58,722 nt of DNA from Sphingobium limneticum. GTDB taxonomy: Bacteria > Pseudomonadota > Alphaproteobacteria > Sphingomonadales > Sphingomonadaceae. Below are positions 16,881 through 25,490 of the stretch, one piece after another. Within the stretch, counting starts at the first letter, position 1, and each line of letters begins with the position of its first letter. The notes below the pieces were generated by a model. It was not told where the DNA came from and made no database searches. It saw only the letters and a list, made by a program, of their open reading frames with translations. The position numbers and the translations under genes were made by a program. The stretch spans positions 1 to 58,722 of the forward strand of contig NZ_VYPZ01000023.1 in assembly GCF_008710155.1 (NCBI RefSeq). Reading direction: 5' to 3'.

Positions 16881-17840
16881 ATGCTGCTGACCGATCAGGC
16901 GCCGACCTTCGCCTCTGCCATCGACCCTGAATTTCGCCACGACATCATGCACGGCCTGTCCCGCAGTCCCAAGGCGACGCCGCCCATCTGGTTCTACGAC
17001 CGGCGCGGGTCCGAATTGTTCGAGGCGATCACCGACCTGCCCGAATATTATCCAACCCGCACCGAAACCGCATTGCTGGCGCGGCATGGGGCGGACTTCG
17101 CCGCCGCGATCGGCACCGGCCGGGCGGTGGTGGAGTTTGGCGCGGGCAGTTCGCGCAAGACGCCGCATCTGCTGCGCGCCATAGCCCCGGCCGCCTATGT
17201 GCCGATCGACATCAGCGGCGATTTTCTGCACGCGAGCAGCGCCGCCTTGGCGCAGGCCTTTCCCGACCTGCCGGTGCTGCCCGTCGTGGGCGATTTCAAT
17301 CGGCCGCTGGACCTGCCGGCGGCCATCGAGGGGATGCCGCGCCTTGGCTTCTTCCCCGGCTCCACCATCGGCAATATGGAACCGGATGCGGCGGTCGACC
17401 TGCTGCGCGCGATGCGTCGCCTGCTGGGCGATGATGCCAAGCTGTTGATCGGGATGGACCGGATCAAGGATCGCGATCGGCTGGTCGCTGCCTATGACGA
17501 TGCGCAGGGCGTGACGGCCGCCTTCAACCTCAACCTGATCGAGCGGATCAACCGGGAGCTGGAGGGCGACCTGCCGGTGGAGGAGTTCGCCCATCGCGCG
17601 ATCTGGAATGACGAGAAGGCGCGGATCGAAATGCATCTGGAGGCGCGGCGGCCGCTCCATTTCCATGTCGCGGGCCAATGTTTCCATATGGACGCCGGCG
17701 AGACGATCCATACCGAAAGCAGCCATAAATATGGCGCGCGCGACGAACGACTGCTGCTGCGCGCGGGCGGATGGGAACCGGCGACGGAGTGGATGGACGA
17801 TGAAGGGCTGTTCGCGCTGGTGCTGGCGGAGGCGGGATAG
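16881..17840 (+). CDS. egtD: L-histidine N-alpha-methyltransferase EgtD
   Basis: This 319-residue SAM-dependent enzyme trimethylates histidine to hercynine, the first step of ergothioneine synthesis. Landmarks are P-P-I-W-F-Y-D-R-R-G-S-E-L-F-E-A-I-T near residue 36, E-Y-Y-P-T-R-T-E near residue 55, V-E-F-G-A-G-S-S-R-K-T (SAM loop), F-F-P-G-S-T-I-G-N (hallmark of the family) and I-H-T-E-S-S-H-K-Y near the end. It starts 1 nt after the egtB stop and is translationally linked to it. EgtA, EgtC and EgtE are not adjacent. Confidence 0.94.
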   Translation: MLLTDQAPTFASAIDPEFRHDIMHGLSRSPKATPPIWFYDRRGSELFEAITDLPEYYPTRTETALLARHGADFAAAIGTGRAVVEFGAGSSRKTPHLLRAIAPAAYVPIDISGDFLHASSAALAQAFPDLPVLPVVGDFNRPLDLPAAIEGMPRLGFFPGSTIGNMEPDAAVDLLRAMRRLLGDDAKLLIGMDRIKDRDRLVAAYDDAQGVTAAFNLNLIERINRELEGDLPVEEFAHRAIWNDEKARIEMHLEARRPLHFHVAGQCFHMDAGETIHTESSHKYGARDERLLLRAGGWEPATEWMDDEGLFALVLAEAG

Positions 17841-17875
17841 CGGGCCGGGAAGGGGTTAAAGGCGGACGCGTTATC

Positions 17876-18030
17876 TCCCTCTCCCGTTTTTCACGGGAGA
17901 GGCTACGGAGACTTGGCAGCTGGCTGCCTAGTCGATGTCGGTGAGGGTCTTTCTTGTTACTGGACAAGCACTACCTTCCAGCAAGAAGAAAGACCCTCAC
18001 CCAACCCTCTCCCGTGAAGACGGGAGAGGG
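17876..18030. repeat. Composite inverted-repeat cluster
   Basis: CCTCTCCCGT (17878-17887) pairs with ACGGGAGAGG (17893-17902). Further on, CCCTCTCCCGT (18005-18015) pairs with ACGGGAGAGGG (18020-18030). Between them GAGGGTCTTTCTT pairs with an AAGAAAGACCCTC arm. The outer hairpins are copies of each other. The cluster lies between converging egtD and the HAD gene and may terminate both. It looks like a dispersed intergenic element; a second, related-looking cluster is at 30597-30775. Confidence 0.65.
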
Positions 18031-18053
18031 CTTAAAAAAGCTTCCCGTCTTTC

Positions 18054-18761
18054 CTACGCCGTCGCGAGCAGCAGATCGCGCAGGTCGGTGAGGCTGGGCA
18101 GGACTTGCGCGCAGGCGAGGACCAGTTCCTCTGTCGGGGGGAGGAGGTCGGGGACCATCACCGTCGCCATGGCCGCCGCCACCGCCGATCGAACGCCGGC
18201 ATAGCTGTCTTCCACCGCGACAATATGGGCCGGATCGACCCCAAGCCTTTGCGCCGCGAGCAGATAGGGTTCGGGATGCGGTTTGGGATGCTCCACGTCG
18301 CTGCGGGTGACGATGACGTCGAAATAATCGAGCAGACCGCTCTTCTCCAGCCGCTGCTGCGCATAGGGCGCGGCGGTGGAGGTGGCGAGCGCCATGGGGA
18401 TGCCGGCCTGCTTCAGATGATCGAGCAGCAGCAGCGCGCCGGGACGTAGCGCTATGCCGGCATCGACTGCCGCTTCGAACAGCGCGTCGCTTTCGGCATA
18501 GAAGCGAGCGAGTGGAAAGTCCGGTCCCAGATGCTGGCTAAGCATCCGCTCATTTTCATCGCGATGGATGCCGACCATCGAGAGCAGCAAGGCATCCGAC
18601 ATCGGCCAGCCGATCGCCTCGCCCGTCTCGGCAAAGGCGCGGCGGTGCGCCGCCTCCGTATCGATCAGCGTGCCGTCCATGTCGAAGATCACCGCACGGA
18701 CCGGGTCCGGCAGGTTGGACGGGCTGAGCGACGGGGCGGATTGGCGAAGCGGCTGGGTCAT
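18054..18761 (-). CDS. HAD-superfamily phosphatase, beta-phosphoglucomutase-like subgroup
   Basis: This 235-residue protein has the four HAD motifs: V-I-F-D-M-D-G-T-L-I-D-T (nucleophile and acid aspartates) near residue 22, A-L-A-T-S-T-A-A near residue 125 (motif II threonine/serine), the lysine in V-E-H-P-K-P-H-P (motif III), and V-E-D-S-Y-A-G-V (motif IV). The helical cap between motifs I and II puts it in subclass I with sugar-phosphate phosphatases and mutases. The substrate cannot be read. ATG 18761 is chosen because the upstream extension shows no HAD similarity and runs into a repeat. Confidence 0.8.
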   Translation of the reverse strand: MTQPLRQSAPSLSPSNLPDPVRAVIFDMDGTLIDTEAAHRRAFAETGEAIGWPMSDALLLSMVGIHRDENERMLSQHLGPDFPLARFYAESDALFEAAVDAGIALRPGALLLLDHLKQAGIPMALATSTAAPYAQQRLEKSGLLDYFDVIVTRSDVEHPKPHPEPYLLAAQRLGVDPAHIVAVEDSYAGVRSAVAAAMATVMVPDLLPPTEELVLACAQVLPSLTDLRDLLLATA

Positions 18762-18870
18762 GACATCGATATGGCCGCGTTGCGTCTCAATTCCATTGCA
18801 AAATCGGGTGAGGCGATTGCGAATATTGCCCGAAGCGGGGATTATAGCATGACGGGATGCGCTCACGCAT

Positions 18871-18908
18871 GTGAAGCGCTCCCCGGCGCAGGCCGGGGAA
18901 CGCTTCAC
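18871..18908. terminator. Long GC-rich hairpin, probable terminator
   Basis: GTGAAGCG (18871-18878) pairs with CGCTTCAC (18901-18908), and an inner stem TCCCCGG pairs with CCGGGGA. It lies just beyond the stop of the DUF1176 gene on the minus strand. There is no strong T run, so it may work as an intergenic repeat as much as a terminator. Confidence 0.5.
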
Positions 18909-18924
18909 ACCAATGCTGGCGTTA

Positions 18925-19971
18925 TTACTCCGTCACCTGCGCGGACCATGTCCTGATCCAGTGCCAGGCGCCGCGACATTCGCCCATGCTGGTCGCTTCG
19001 ATCAGGCGGAAACGGGTGCCGTCCCAGACATAGGCTTCGCTGCCGCCGCAATCGCCCAGGCCCCGCCCCTTGGCGAAGCTGTCCAGCCGCAGCTTGTCCT
19101 GCGTCCAGCCGGCATTGACCAGCATCGGCCGGGCTTCTTCCTCGCTCCAGCCCGGCTTCATGTCGAACCCGGCAAGGCGGAAGGCACGGCGGCCGGCCTC
19201 TCCGGTCGCGATGACGGGAATGGAGGTGAAATTATAGGCGCCGCTGCCGCAGGGGACGAGGATCAGCGTTTCGGTGCGGGAGAGCCGATAGAGCTGCGGC
19301 GGTTCCGCGCCCTTCATCTCATCGGCGCAGCGCGTGAATTTGCCGATCGCGGTCAGTTCCTCGCGCCACAAGGCGGCGGGTGTTCCCGCACCGGGCAACG
19401 GGGCGCGGCGGATGGTCGGTGCGGCAGGCGCGGCGCGCACAGCGATCGGCCCCATGGCCCCGGTCGCGACCAGCGCGGTGCTGGTCCCGGCCCGGCCCTG
19501 CCGCGCATCCATATGGCGCAAGGCCGCGCCCGTTCCGGCGAGCGACGGCTTGCCCAGCGATCGGCTGCCCGCCTTGATCTCCAGCACGCTGCCGCGCGCC
19601 ATGGCGATGGCCAGCGCCGACGCCTGCGGCCCGCGCAACGTGGCGTCGCCCTCGCGGCTCATGGCGCTGGCGATGCGGCGGCCGTCGACATGGAAACTGA
19701 ATTCGCCGCCGCCCTTGGCATCGCGGCTGACCCAGACTTCGGCGGCGGCATCCGGGCCGGCTTCCCGGACCACGCCGACCATGATCGGGCTGTCGGGCCA
19801 TTCGCCGCCTTCGGGCAACAAGGACACGGCTTCGCATCGGTTGCGATTGTCGCAACCGATGGTCCAGTCCTTGTAGGTTTCGAGTGCGCCGGGCTTGGGC
19901 GCCTGCGCGGCCCCTGTGCCTGTCGAGCCGAGTACCGCCAGCGCGGTTAGGAAAAAATGCTTTGCCCCCAT
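18925..19971 (-). CDS. Secreted DUF1176 protein
   Basis: This 348-residue protein has an N-terminal signal peptide (F-F-L-T-A-L-A-V-L-G-S-T-G-T-G-A-A-Q-A). The mature part begins with L-E-T-Y-K-D-W-T-I-G-C-D-N-R-N-R-C-E-A, the characteristic opening of DUF1176 proteins, and ends with W-D-G-T-R-F-R-L-I-E-A and M-G-E-C-R-G. Cysteines at several positions could form disulfides in the periplasm. DUF1176 proteins are widespread in proteobacteria and of unknown function. It appears monocistronic. Confidence 0.8.
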   Translation of the reverse strand: MGAKHFFLTALAVLGSTGTGAAQAPKPGALETYKDWTIGCDNRNRCEAVSLLPEGGEWPDSPIMVGVVREAGPDAAAEVWVSRDAKGGGEFSFHVDGRRIASAMSREGDATLRGPQASALAIAMARGSVLEIKAGSRSLGKPSLAGTGAALRHMDARQGRAGTSTALVATGAMGPIAVRAAPAAPTIRRAPLPGAGTPAALWREELTAIGKFTRCADEMKGAEPPQLYRLSRTETLILVPCGSGAYNFTSIPVIATGEAGRRAFRLAGFDMKPGWSEEEARPMLVNAGWTQDKLRLDSFAKGRGLGDCGGSEAYVWDGTRFRLIEATSMGECRGAWHWIRTWSAQVTE

Positions 19972-20038
19972 GGGTTAACCATAACCGATTTGCATCGGCA
20001 GGGACAGGCCCAACGTTACGGCATCGTCTCGATCGCGA

Positions 20039-21352
20039 TCAGAGGCTGAGCATCAGTCCGGCCAGCGCCGCGCTCATCAGATTGGCGAGGCTGCCGGCGA
20101 CCAGCGCCTTCAGCCCCAGCTTGGCGATCATCGGCCGCTGATTGGGGGCGAGGTTGCCCGTCACCGCCATCTGGATCGCGATCGAACTGAAATTGGCAAA
20201 GCCGCACAGCGCGAAGGTGATGATGGCGATGGTCGCGGGCGACAGCACACCCTGCACCTGGCCCAGGTTGATATAGGCGACGAATTCGTTGAGCACGACC
20301 TTCGTCCCGAACAGGCCGCCGGCCACCTGCGCTTCCTGCCAGGGGATGTTGAGCAGATACATGACCGGCGAGAAGACATAGCCGAGCAGCATCTGGAAGC
20401 TGAGATCGGGATAGCCGAACCAGGCGCCGATGCCGCCCAATATGCCATTGGCCAGCGCCACCAGCGCGACGAAGGCCAGCACCATGGCGCCGACCGCGAC
20501 AGCGAGTTTGACACCTGTTTGCGCGCCCTGAGCCGCCGCCATGATGAGGTTGGCGGGCTTTTCTTCGTCATGGGTGGCGACCGGCATGGGTTCGCCCGGC
20601 GTCGTTTCCGCGTTCAGCGCCTGCGACACCGCCGCGCTGCGGCGCGTTTCGGGCAGGTGGATGTCATCCTCCAGCGGCAATTCCGGCTCGCATTCCGGTA
20701 CGTCGGGCATCATGATCTTGGCCATCAGCAGGCCGCCCGGCGCCGCCATGAAGCTGGCCGCGAGCAGATAGTCGATCTTGATCCCCATGGAGGCATAGGC
20801 GGCCAGAATGGTGCCCGCGACGCCGGCCATGCCGCTGGTCATCACCGTGAACAGCTGCGGCGGGGTGAGGCCGGCCAGATAGGGGCGGATGACGAGCGGG
20901 CTTTCGCTTTGTCCCACGAAGATATTGGCGGCAGCGCACAGGCTTTCCACCTTCGACACGCCCGTCACCTTTTCGATCGCGCCGCCGACCCAGCGGACGA
21001 TGAACTGCATGATCCCCAGATAATAGAGGATCGACACCAGGCTGGCGAAGAAGATGATGACCGGCAACGCCGCGATGGCGAAGCTGGCGCCGCCGATTTC
21101 CGGCTTGGCCAGCGGGCCGAAGATGAAGTCGGTGCCCGCCTGCGCATAGCTGAGAAGATTGGCGACGCCGTGCGACATGCCGCCGATGATCGCGCGGCCG
21201 GCCGGGACATAGAGCACCAAAATGGCGATCCCCGCCTGCAACAGGAAAGCCGCGCCGACCACGCGCGGGCGAATGGCGCGGCGATCCGAAGAGAGGGCGA
21301 AAGCGATGGCGAGAATCAATATGATGCCGGCGAGGCCGATAAGAAGATGCAT
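20039..21352 (-). CDS. NupC-type concentrative nucleoside transporter
   Basis: This 437-residue inner-membrane protein of the CNT family imports nucleosides with protons or sodium. It contains the family's signature segments: F-I-F-G-P-L-A-K-P near residue 77, A-A-N-I-F-V-G-Q-S-E-S-P-L-V-I-R-P near residue 141 (substrate-site Q and E), M-T-S-G-M-A-G-V-A-G, N-E-F-V-A-Y-I-N-L, and F-A-L-C-G-F-A-N-F-S-S-I-A-I near residue 388 (second substrate segment). The polar insert around residues 220-265 (E-P-E-L-P-L-E-D-D-I-H-L-P-E) is usual in this group. No nucleoside-catabolic genes lie beside it. Confidence 0.92.
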   Translation of the reverse strand: MHLLIGLAGIILILAIAFALSSDRRAIRPRVVGAAFLLQAGIAILVLYVPAGRAIIGGMSHGVANLLSYAQAGTDFIFGPLAKPEIGGASFAIAALPVIIFFASLVSILYYLGIMQFIVRWVGGAIEKVTGVSKVESLCAAANIFVGQSESPLVIRPYLAGLTPPQLFTVMTSGMAGVAGTILAAYASMGIKIDYLLAASFMAAPGGLLMAKIMMPDVPECEPELPLEDDIHLPETRRSAAVSQALNAETTPGEPMPVATHDEEKPANLIMAAAQGAQTGVKLAVAVGAMVLAFVALVALANGILGGIGAWFGYPDLSFQMLLGYVFSPVMYLLNIPWQEAQVAGGLFGTKVVLNEFVAYINLGQVQGVLSPATIAIITFALCGFANFSSIAIQMAVTGNLAPNQRPMIAKLGLKALVAGSLANLMSAALAGLMLSL

Positions 21353-21549
21353 GAAGCGCTTTCGCGGGAAATGACAAACCGTGCGACTATATGGCCCCGG
21401 ACGCCCGGAGGCCAGTCCCGTTTGCCCGACAGGTCAGCCTAATCCGTCCGACTGCTACAAAGCCGCTACATTGGGCAATCGGCCGGAGACATGGCGCGCC
21501 TAGGGACGATCCTGAGGGTCTTTAAACAAGACAAGAGGGATTAGGGTAG

Positions 21550-22455
21550 ATGGCTGATACGAACGACACGCACGACCATGGATTGATGCACGACCTGGAA
21601 CGGATGCGCGATCTGGCGCGGGAAAAGATCGGGCGGCGGCGGACCTTGCGCCTGCTCTTTTCGGCGAGCGGCGCCGCGCTGGTCGGCGCTTGCGGCGGCG
21701 GATCGGGATCGTCGAGCGATTCGACCGCTACACCGACGCCCACGCCAACACCGACGCCAACCCCTACACCCACGCCGACGCCCACCCCTACCTCAACGGG
21801 CAGCTGCGTCGCCGATCCGGAGGAAACCAACGGCCCCTATCCGGCCGACGGGTCCAACAGCCGCAGCGGCACCGTGGTCAATGTGCTGGACGATAGCGGA
21901 ATCGTGCGCAGCGACATCCGCTCCAGCTTCGGATCGTCCATCACCACGGCGAGCGGGCTATACACCACGCTGACGATCACGCTGGTCAACACCAACGGCA
22001 GCTGCGCCGCGCTGGCGGGCTATGCCATCTATATCTGGCATTGCGACATCAACGGCAAATATTCGCTCTACGACTATCCGGCGGAAAATTTCCTGCGCGG
22101 CGTGGGCGTGACCGACGCGAACGGACAGGTGACCTTCACCACCATTTTCCCCGGCTGCTATGACGGGCGCTACCCGCATATCCATTTCGAGGTCTATCCC
22201 AGCCTGGCGCGGGCGACGACCTACGCCAACCGCGTCCTCTGCTCGCAATTTGCGATGCCGGCCGCCGCCTGCACCACCGTTTATGCCACCAGCGCCTATA
22301 GCAGCAGCAAGAGCAATTTCGCCGGCGAGAGCATCAGCAGCGACAATGTGTTCGGTGACAATACGACCGCGCAACAGACGGCGATGACCATCACCATGAC
22401 CGGCGACACCACCAACGGATACACCGGCACGGTGACGGTCGGCGTCGCCATCTGA
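21550..22455 (+). CDS. Exported intradiol ring-cleavage dioxygenase-like lipoprotein
   Basis: This 301-residue protein starts with R-R-R-T-L-R-L-L-F and a hydrophobic stretch ending L-V-G-A-C, a Tat-like signal with a lipobox. A threonine-proline repeat linker (residues 61-81) follows. The C-terminal domain has the beta-sandwich motifs of catechol/protocatechuate intradiol dioxygenases: E-T-N-G-P-Y, I-W-H-C-D-I-N-G-K-Y-S, and F-P-G-C-Y-D-G-R-Y-P-H-I-H-F, giving the two tyrosines and two histidines that bind Fe(III). Similar exported proteins are known in sphingomonads and streptomycetes. The substrate is unknown, possibly soluble aromatics from lignin. Confidence 0.83.
   Translation: MADTNDTHDHGLMHDLERMRDLAREKIGRRRTLRLLFSASGAALVGACGGGSGSSSDSTATPTPTPTPTPTPTPTPTPTPTSTGSCVADPEETNGPYPADGSNSRSGTVVNVLDDSGIVRSDIRSSFGSSITTASGLYTTLTITLVNTNGSCAALAGYAIYIWHCDINGKYSLYDYPAENFLRGVGVTDANGQVTFTTIFPGCYDGRYPHIHFEVYPSLARATTYANRVLCSQFAMPAAACTTVYATSAYSSSKSNFAGESISSDNVFGDNTTAQQTAMTITMTGDTTNGYTGTVTVGVAI
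21731..21792 (+). repeat. In-coding simple repeat encoding Thr-Pro linker
   Basis: About ten tandem ACN-CCN codon pairs give a (TP)n tract in the dioxygenase-like lipoprotein. The hexamer pattern is imperfect at third positions, and whole six-base changes would alter linker length without shifting the frame. Confidence 0.75.
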
Positions 22456-22473
22456 CCATAAAGGGGTTTGCGG

Positions 22474-23241
22474 ATGACTTTGCAGGGGGCGCCTTGTGCC
22501 GATATGCTGGCCGTCATGGATGGTTCACGCATATTGGTGGTCGACGATGATGCGGATATCCGCACGCTCCTGTCGGATTTTCTGGAACAGCATGGCTTTG
22601 CGGTGACGGCGGTGCCCGATGGCGCGCGCATGGACGAAGCGCTGGCCGCGCAGGATTTCGACATCGCGGTGCTGGACGTGATGATGCCGGGCGAAGATGG
22701 CCTGTCGATCCTGCGCCGCCTGTCGGCACGGGGCGGCCTGCCGGTCATCATGCTGTCGGCAATCGGCAGCGACATCGACCGGATCGTGGGGCTGGAAATG
22801 GGGGCGGAGGATTATTTGCCCAAGCCATGCAACCCGCGCGAACTGCTCGCCCGCGTCCGCACCGTGCTGCGCCGTCACCGGCGCCAGGTGGCGCAAACGC
22901 CCGAAGCCCATGGCAAGCGCCTGCGCTTTGCCGGCTGGCAGGTCGATATGGGCGCGCGCCTGCTGACCGATCCGGAAAATGTCGTCGTCACGCTGACCGA
23001 TGGCGAGTTTCGCCTGCTGCGTGCCTTCATCGAACATCCGCGCCGGGTGCTGAGCCGCGACCAGCTGCTCGACTATTCGGCCGGCAGCGAAAGCGATAGC
23101 TATGACCGGGCGATCGATGTGCAGGTCAGCCGCCTGCGCCGCAAGCTGGAGCGCGGCGCGCGCGCGGAGGGGACGGATGAACTGGTCCGCACCATCCGTA
23201 ACGAAGGCTATATGTTCACGGCCGAGGTTCGCCCGGTTTGA
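22474..23241 (+). CDS. OmpR-family response regulator
   Basis: This 255-residue protein has a receiver domain with V-D-D-D-A-D-I-R, the phosphorylated aspartate in A-V-L-D-V-M-M-P-G, and the lysine in L-P-K-P-C-N-P-R-E-L-L-A-R-V. The winged-helix DNA-binding domain contains L-T-D-G-E-F-R-L-L and ends in R-R-K-L-E...I-R-N-E-G-Y-M-F. Cysteine replaces the usual F/D residue after K-P. ATG 22474 is favoured over TTG 22468, with AAGGGG 7 nt before it. It overlaps by four bases the TTG start of its sensor kinase, a translationally coupled pair. Confidence 0.9.
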   Translation: MTLQGAPCADMLAVMDGSRILVVDDDADIRTLLSDFLEQHGFAVTAVPDGARMDEALAAQDFDIAVLDVMMPGEDGLSILRRLSARGGLPVIMLSAIGSDIDRIVGLEMGAEDYLPKPCNPRELLARVRTVLRRHRRQVAQTPEAHGKRLRFAGWQVDMGARLLTDPENVVVTLTDGEFRLLRAFIEHPRRVLSRDQLLDYSAGSESDSYDRAIDVQVSRLRRKLERGARAEGTDELVRTIRNEGYMFTAEVRPV

Positions 23242-24554
23242 CGCCGCCCAACCCGTCCATCCTGACGCGCATCGTCGCACTGGTCGCCGCGACGTTGCTG
23301 CTGGCGTTGGGCGCGATGATGCTGGTCGCCTTTCGCGGCCCGCCGCCCCATGCCCGGCCGATGATGCTGGGCGAAGCCGCCGCGCTGATGCAGGGCGGCC
23401 CCGTCCCCACCGGCAGCTGGACGGTGACGCGCTACCGATCCGACCCGCCGCCGCTGATGGAGCCGGGCCAAATGGAGGATCGGGGCATGGCGGCGCAAAT
23501 CGCCGGCCTGCTCGGCGCGCGACCGTCGGACGTCCGTGTGCTGCGCGAACAGCCGCCGATGCGAATGGCCGATCCCGACCGGAAACTCTGGCCTCAACCA
23601 GGCCCCGATCGAATGATGCTGCATGGATCGGTCCTGCTGGCGCGCCATATAGGCGATGGCTGGCAGGTGGTGCAGGCCCGTCAGGGCGCCAATCTGCGCT
23701 GGTACGCCATCACCTTGTCGCTGATGGCGGGGATCTTCATTCTGCTGCTGTTGCCGGCCTATTGGGTCGCGCGGCGCATCACTCAGCCGATCCGCCGGCT
23801 GGCCGAGGGCGCGGCGACGGAACGGCCGGAACGGGCCGATCCGCTGCCGCTGACCGGCCCGCCGGAGGTGCGCGCGGTGGGCGCCGCCTATAATCATATG
23901 CGCGCACGCATCGCCGACTATCTCAATGAGCGGACGGCGATGCTGGTGGCGATCGCGCACGACCTGCGCACGCCGATGACTCGCCTCTCCTTCCGGCTGG
24001 AGGCGCTGCCCGACGGTCCCCGCGCCAAGGCGCAGGCGGATGTGGAGGAAATGCGGGCGATGGTTACCGACCTGCTCGACTTCATGCGCGGTCAGGGCGA
24101 TGCCGCCGCCCATGTGCGCATCGACCTGAGCGCCATCGTGGAGACGCTGGCGGACGATCTGGCCGATATGGGGCAGGATGTGACGGTGACGCGCAGCGCC
24201 CGCGCGGTGATACGCGGCGATGCGATCGCGCTGCGCCGCTGTGTGGCCAATCTGGTGGAAAATGCGGTCCGCTATGGCGGATCGGCGCGGATCGCGCTGG
24301 CGATCGTGGGCGGTCGCGTGACCGTGGCGGTCGAGGATGACGGGCCGGGTGTGCCGCCGGATGCGATCGAACGGCTGTGCGAGCCATTTTATCGCGGGGA
24401 AGCATCGCGTAATCGGGAAACCGGCGGGGTCGGGCTGGGCCTGGCGATCGCCCGGCGCATCGCCGACGATCATGGCGGGCGACTGGACTTCGCCAACCGG
24501 ACCGAGGGCGGACTGCGCGCAAGCGTAACCCTGCCGCTGGAACGGCAGGGTTAA
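23238..24554 (+). CDS. Membrane sensor histidine kinase of an OmpR-type pair
   Basis: This 438-residue kinase has a TM helix at about 10-30, a periplasmic region of about 125 residues (proline-rich, few hydrophobics), a second TM near 160-178, a HAMP segment (R-R-I-T-Q-P-I-R-R-L-A-E-G), a dimerisation helix with the phospho-histidine in A-I-A-H-D-L-R-T-P-M-T-R-L near residue 240, and an ATPase domain with N-L-V-E-N-A-V-R-Y-G and E-D-D-G-P-G-V. The start is TTG overlapping the regulator's TGA stop. The layout resembles EnvZ/RstB-type kinases. The stimulus is unknown. Confidence 0.9.
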   Translation: MTPPNPSILTRIVALVAATLLLALGAMMLVAFRGPPPHARPMMLGEAAALMQGGPVPTGSWTVTRYRSDPPPLMEPGQMEDRGMAAQIAGLLGARPSDVRVLREQPPMRMADPDRKLWPQPGPDRMMLHGSVLLARHIGDGWQVVQARQGANLRWYAITLSLMAGIFILLLLPAYWVARRITQPIRRLAEGAATERPERADPLPLTGPPEVRAVGAAYNHMRARIADYLNERTAMLVAIAHDLRTPMTRLSFRLEALPDGPRAKAQADVEEMRAMVTDLLDFMRGQGDAAAHVRIDLSAIVETLADDLADMGQDVTVTRSARAVIRGDAIALRRCVANLVENAVRYGGSARIALAIVGGRVTVAVEDDGPGVPPDAIERLCEPFYRGEASRNRETGGVGLGLAIARRIADDHGGRLDFANRTEGGLRASVTLPLERQG

Positions 24555-24564
24555 AGCGCCCCGC

Positions 24565-25032
24565 TCACTCCTCGAACGCGAGCGAGAACCAGGAGGCCAT
24601 GGCGTCCATCGCCAGCGGCGAAAGGCGGATGGCGCGGCGGCGGCGGCTGTTGGGGGAGGTGCGATGTTCGTCCAGCAGGCCGCGCCGTTCCATCGTGCCG
24701 ACCTGTCCCACCACGACGCTCAAGGACAGGCGCAGCGTCTCGCTCAATTGCTCCAGCGTCAGCGCCACGCCTTCCAGTTCCGCCTGATAGAGGGCCAGCA
24801 ATATGTCCCAAGCCGGATCGGCAAAGAGATTCTGCCCAAACAGCATCGCCCGCACGCGGCGGGCCTCCAGATAGCGGGCGAGAGCGGGAAGCTGATCATT
24901 GCCCTCCCCGTCCAATATGGCGGGTTCTTCCTTGCGGGCGTGGAAATTGGTCAGGCAGCGTTGCAGCGCGATTACCAGGTCCACCGCTTCCTGGCTCGGC
25001 AGGTGGCGGTCAGGCGGGATATGCGCGGTCAT
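24565..25032 (-). CDS. MarR-like winged-helix regulator
   Basis: The 155-residue product has a winged-helix region in the second half: A-W-D-I-L-L-A-L-Y, then the probable recognition helix L-S-E-T-L-R-L-S-L-S-V-V-V-G-Q-V-G-T-M-E-R-R-G-L-L and a basic wing (S-P-N-S-R-R-R-R-A-I-R-L-S). This fits MarR-type regulators, although the N-terminus is unusual. It begins inside the 3' end of the membrane-protein gene upstream (23-bp overlap), with GGAAAG as ribosome site, so both are made from one transcript. The target genes are unknown, perhaps its own operon. Confidence 0.7.
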   Translation of the reverse strand: MTAHIPPDRHLPSQEAVDLVIALQRCLTNFHARKEEPAILDGEGNDQLPALARYLEARRVRAMLFGQNLFADPAWDILLALYQAELEGVALTLEQLSETLRLSLSVVVGQVGTMERRGLLDEHRTSPNSRRRRAIRLSPLAMDAMASWFSLAFEE

Positions 25033-25429
25033 GCATCGCTTTCCGGTCGAGTTCGATACCGATGATCGTGAAGAGCATCAAGGGAATGACCCACACGGTG
25101 CTGAGGCCGGCATAAATGCGGTCAGAAAAGTCCGGCAGCAGCAAGGTCACAACGTGGGTCAACACGGTCATCAACTGGCAGGCCGCGGCCCAGATGGGCC
25201 AATAGCGCTGGCTGTTCAGCATCAGCCAGAGGAGCGCGATGAAAGTGCCCAGATCGACTACCATCAGCCATAGTTGAGGCGCGTGCCATGTGCCGACGAT
25301 TTGTGCGGGTATGGTGAGTAGCGCCGCCGTAACCGAGATCAGCACGAGTAGCCGCCCGTCACGCCCACCAAAGCAAATGGCGAAAGCGCAAGTCATGAGG
25401 GTCAATAGCCAGAAGAAAGCCGCCAGCAT
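25010..25429 (-). CDS. Membrane protein of unknown function
   Basis: The 139-residue product has about four hydrophobic helices (residues 1-18, 24-44, 55-70 and 80-100) and a further one near 112-130, with short polar loops. It is cotranscribed with and overlaps the MarR-like gene, so it may be the regulator's target or a partner in sensing. I recognise no family. Confidence 0.6.
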   Translation of the reverse strand: MLAAFFWLLTLMTCAFAICFGGRDGRLLVLISVTAALLTIPAQIVGTWHAPQLWLMVVDLGTFIALLWLMLNSQRYWPIWAAACQLMTVLTHVVTLLLPDFSDRIYAGLSTVWVIPLMLFTIIGIELDRKAMHDRAYPA

Positions 25430-25490
25430 CTGTATTTCCGATTGAGAGGGGGGGCAAAGGTCATACAGATGCCGACGGCTTCCACCCGGA

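Noticed and set aside
21731..21792. A CRISPR-like or minisatellite array
   Set aside because: The repeat is a codon-level Thr-Pro tract within one gene, without spacers.
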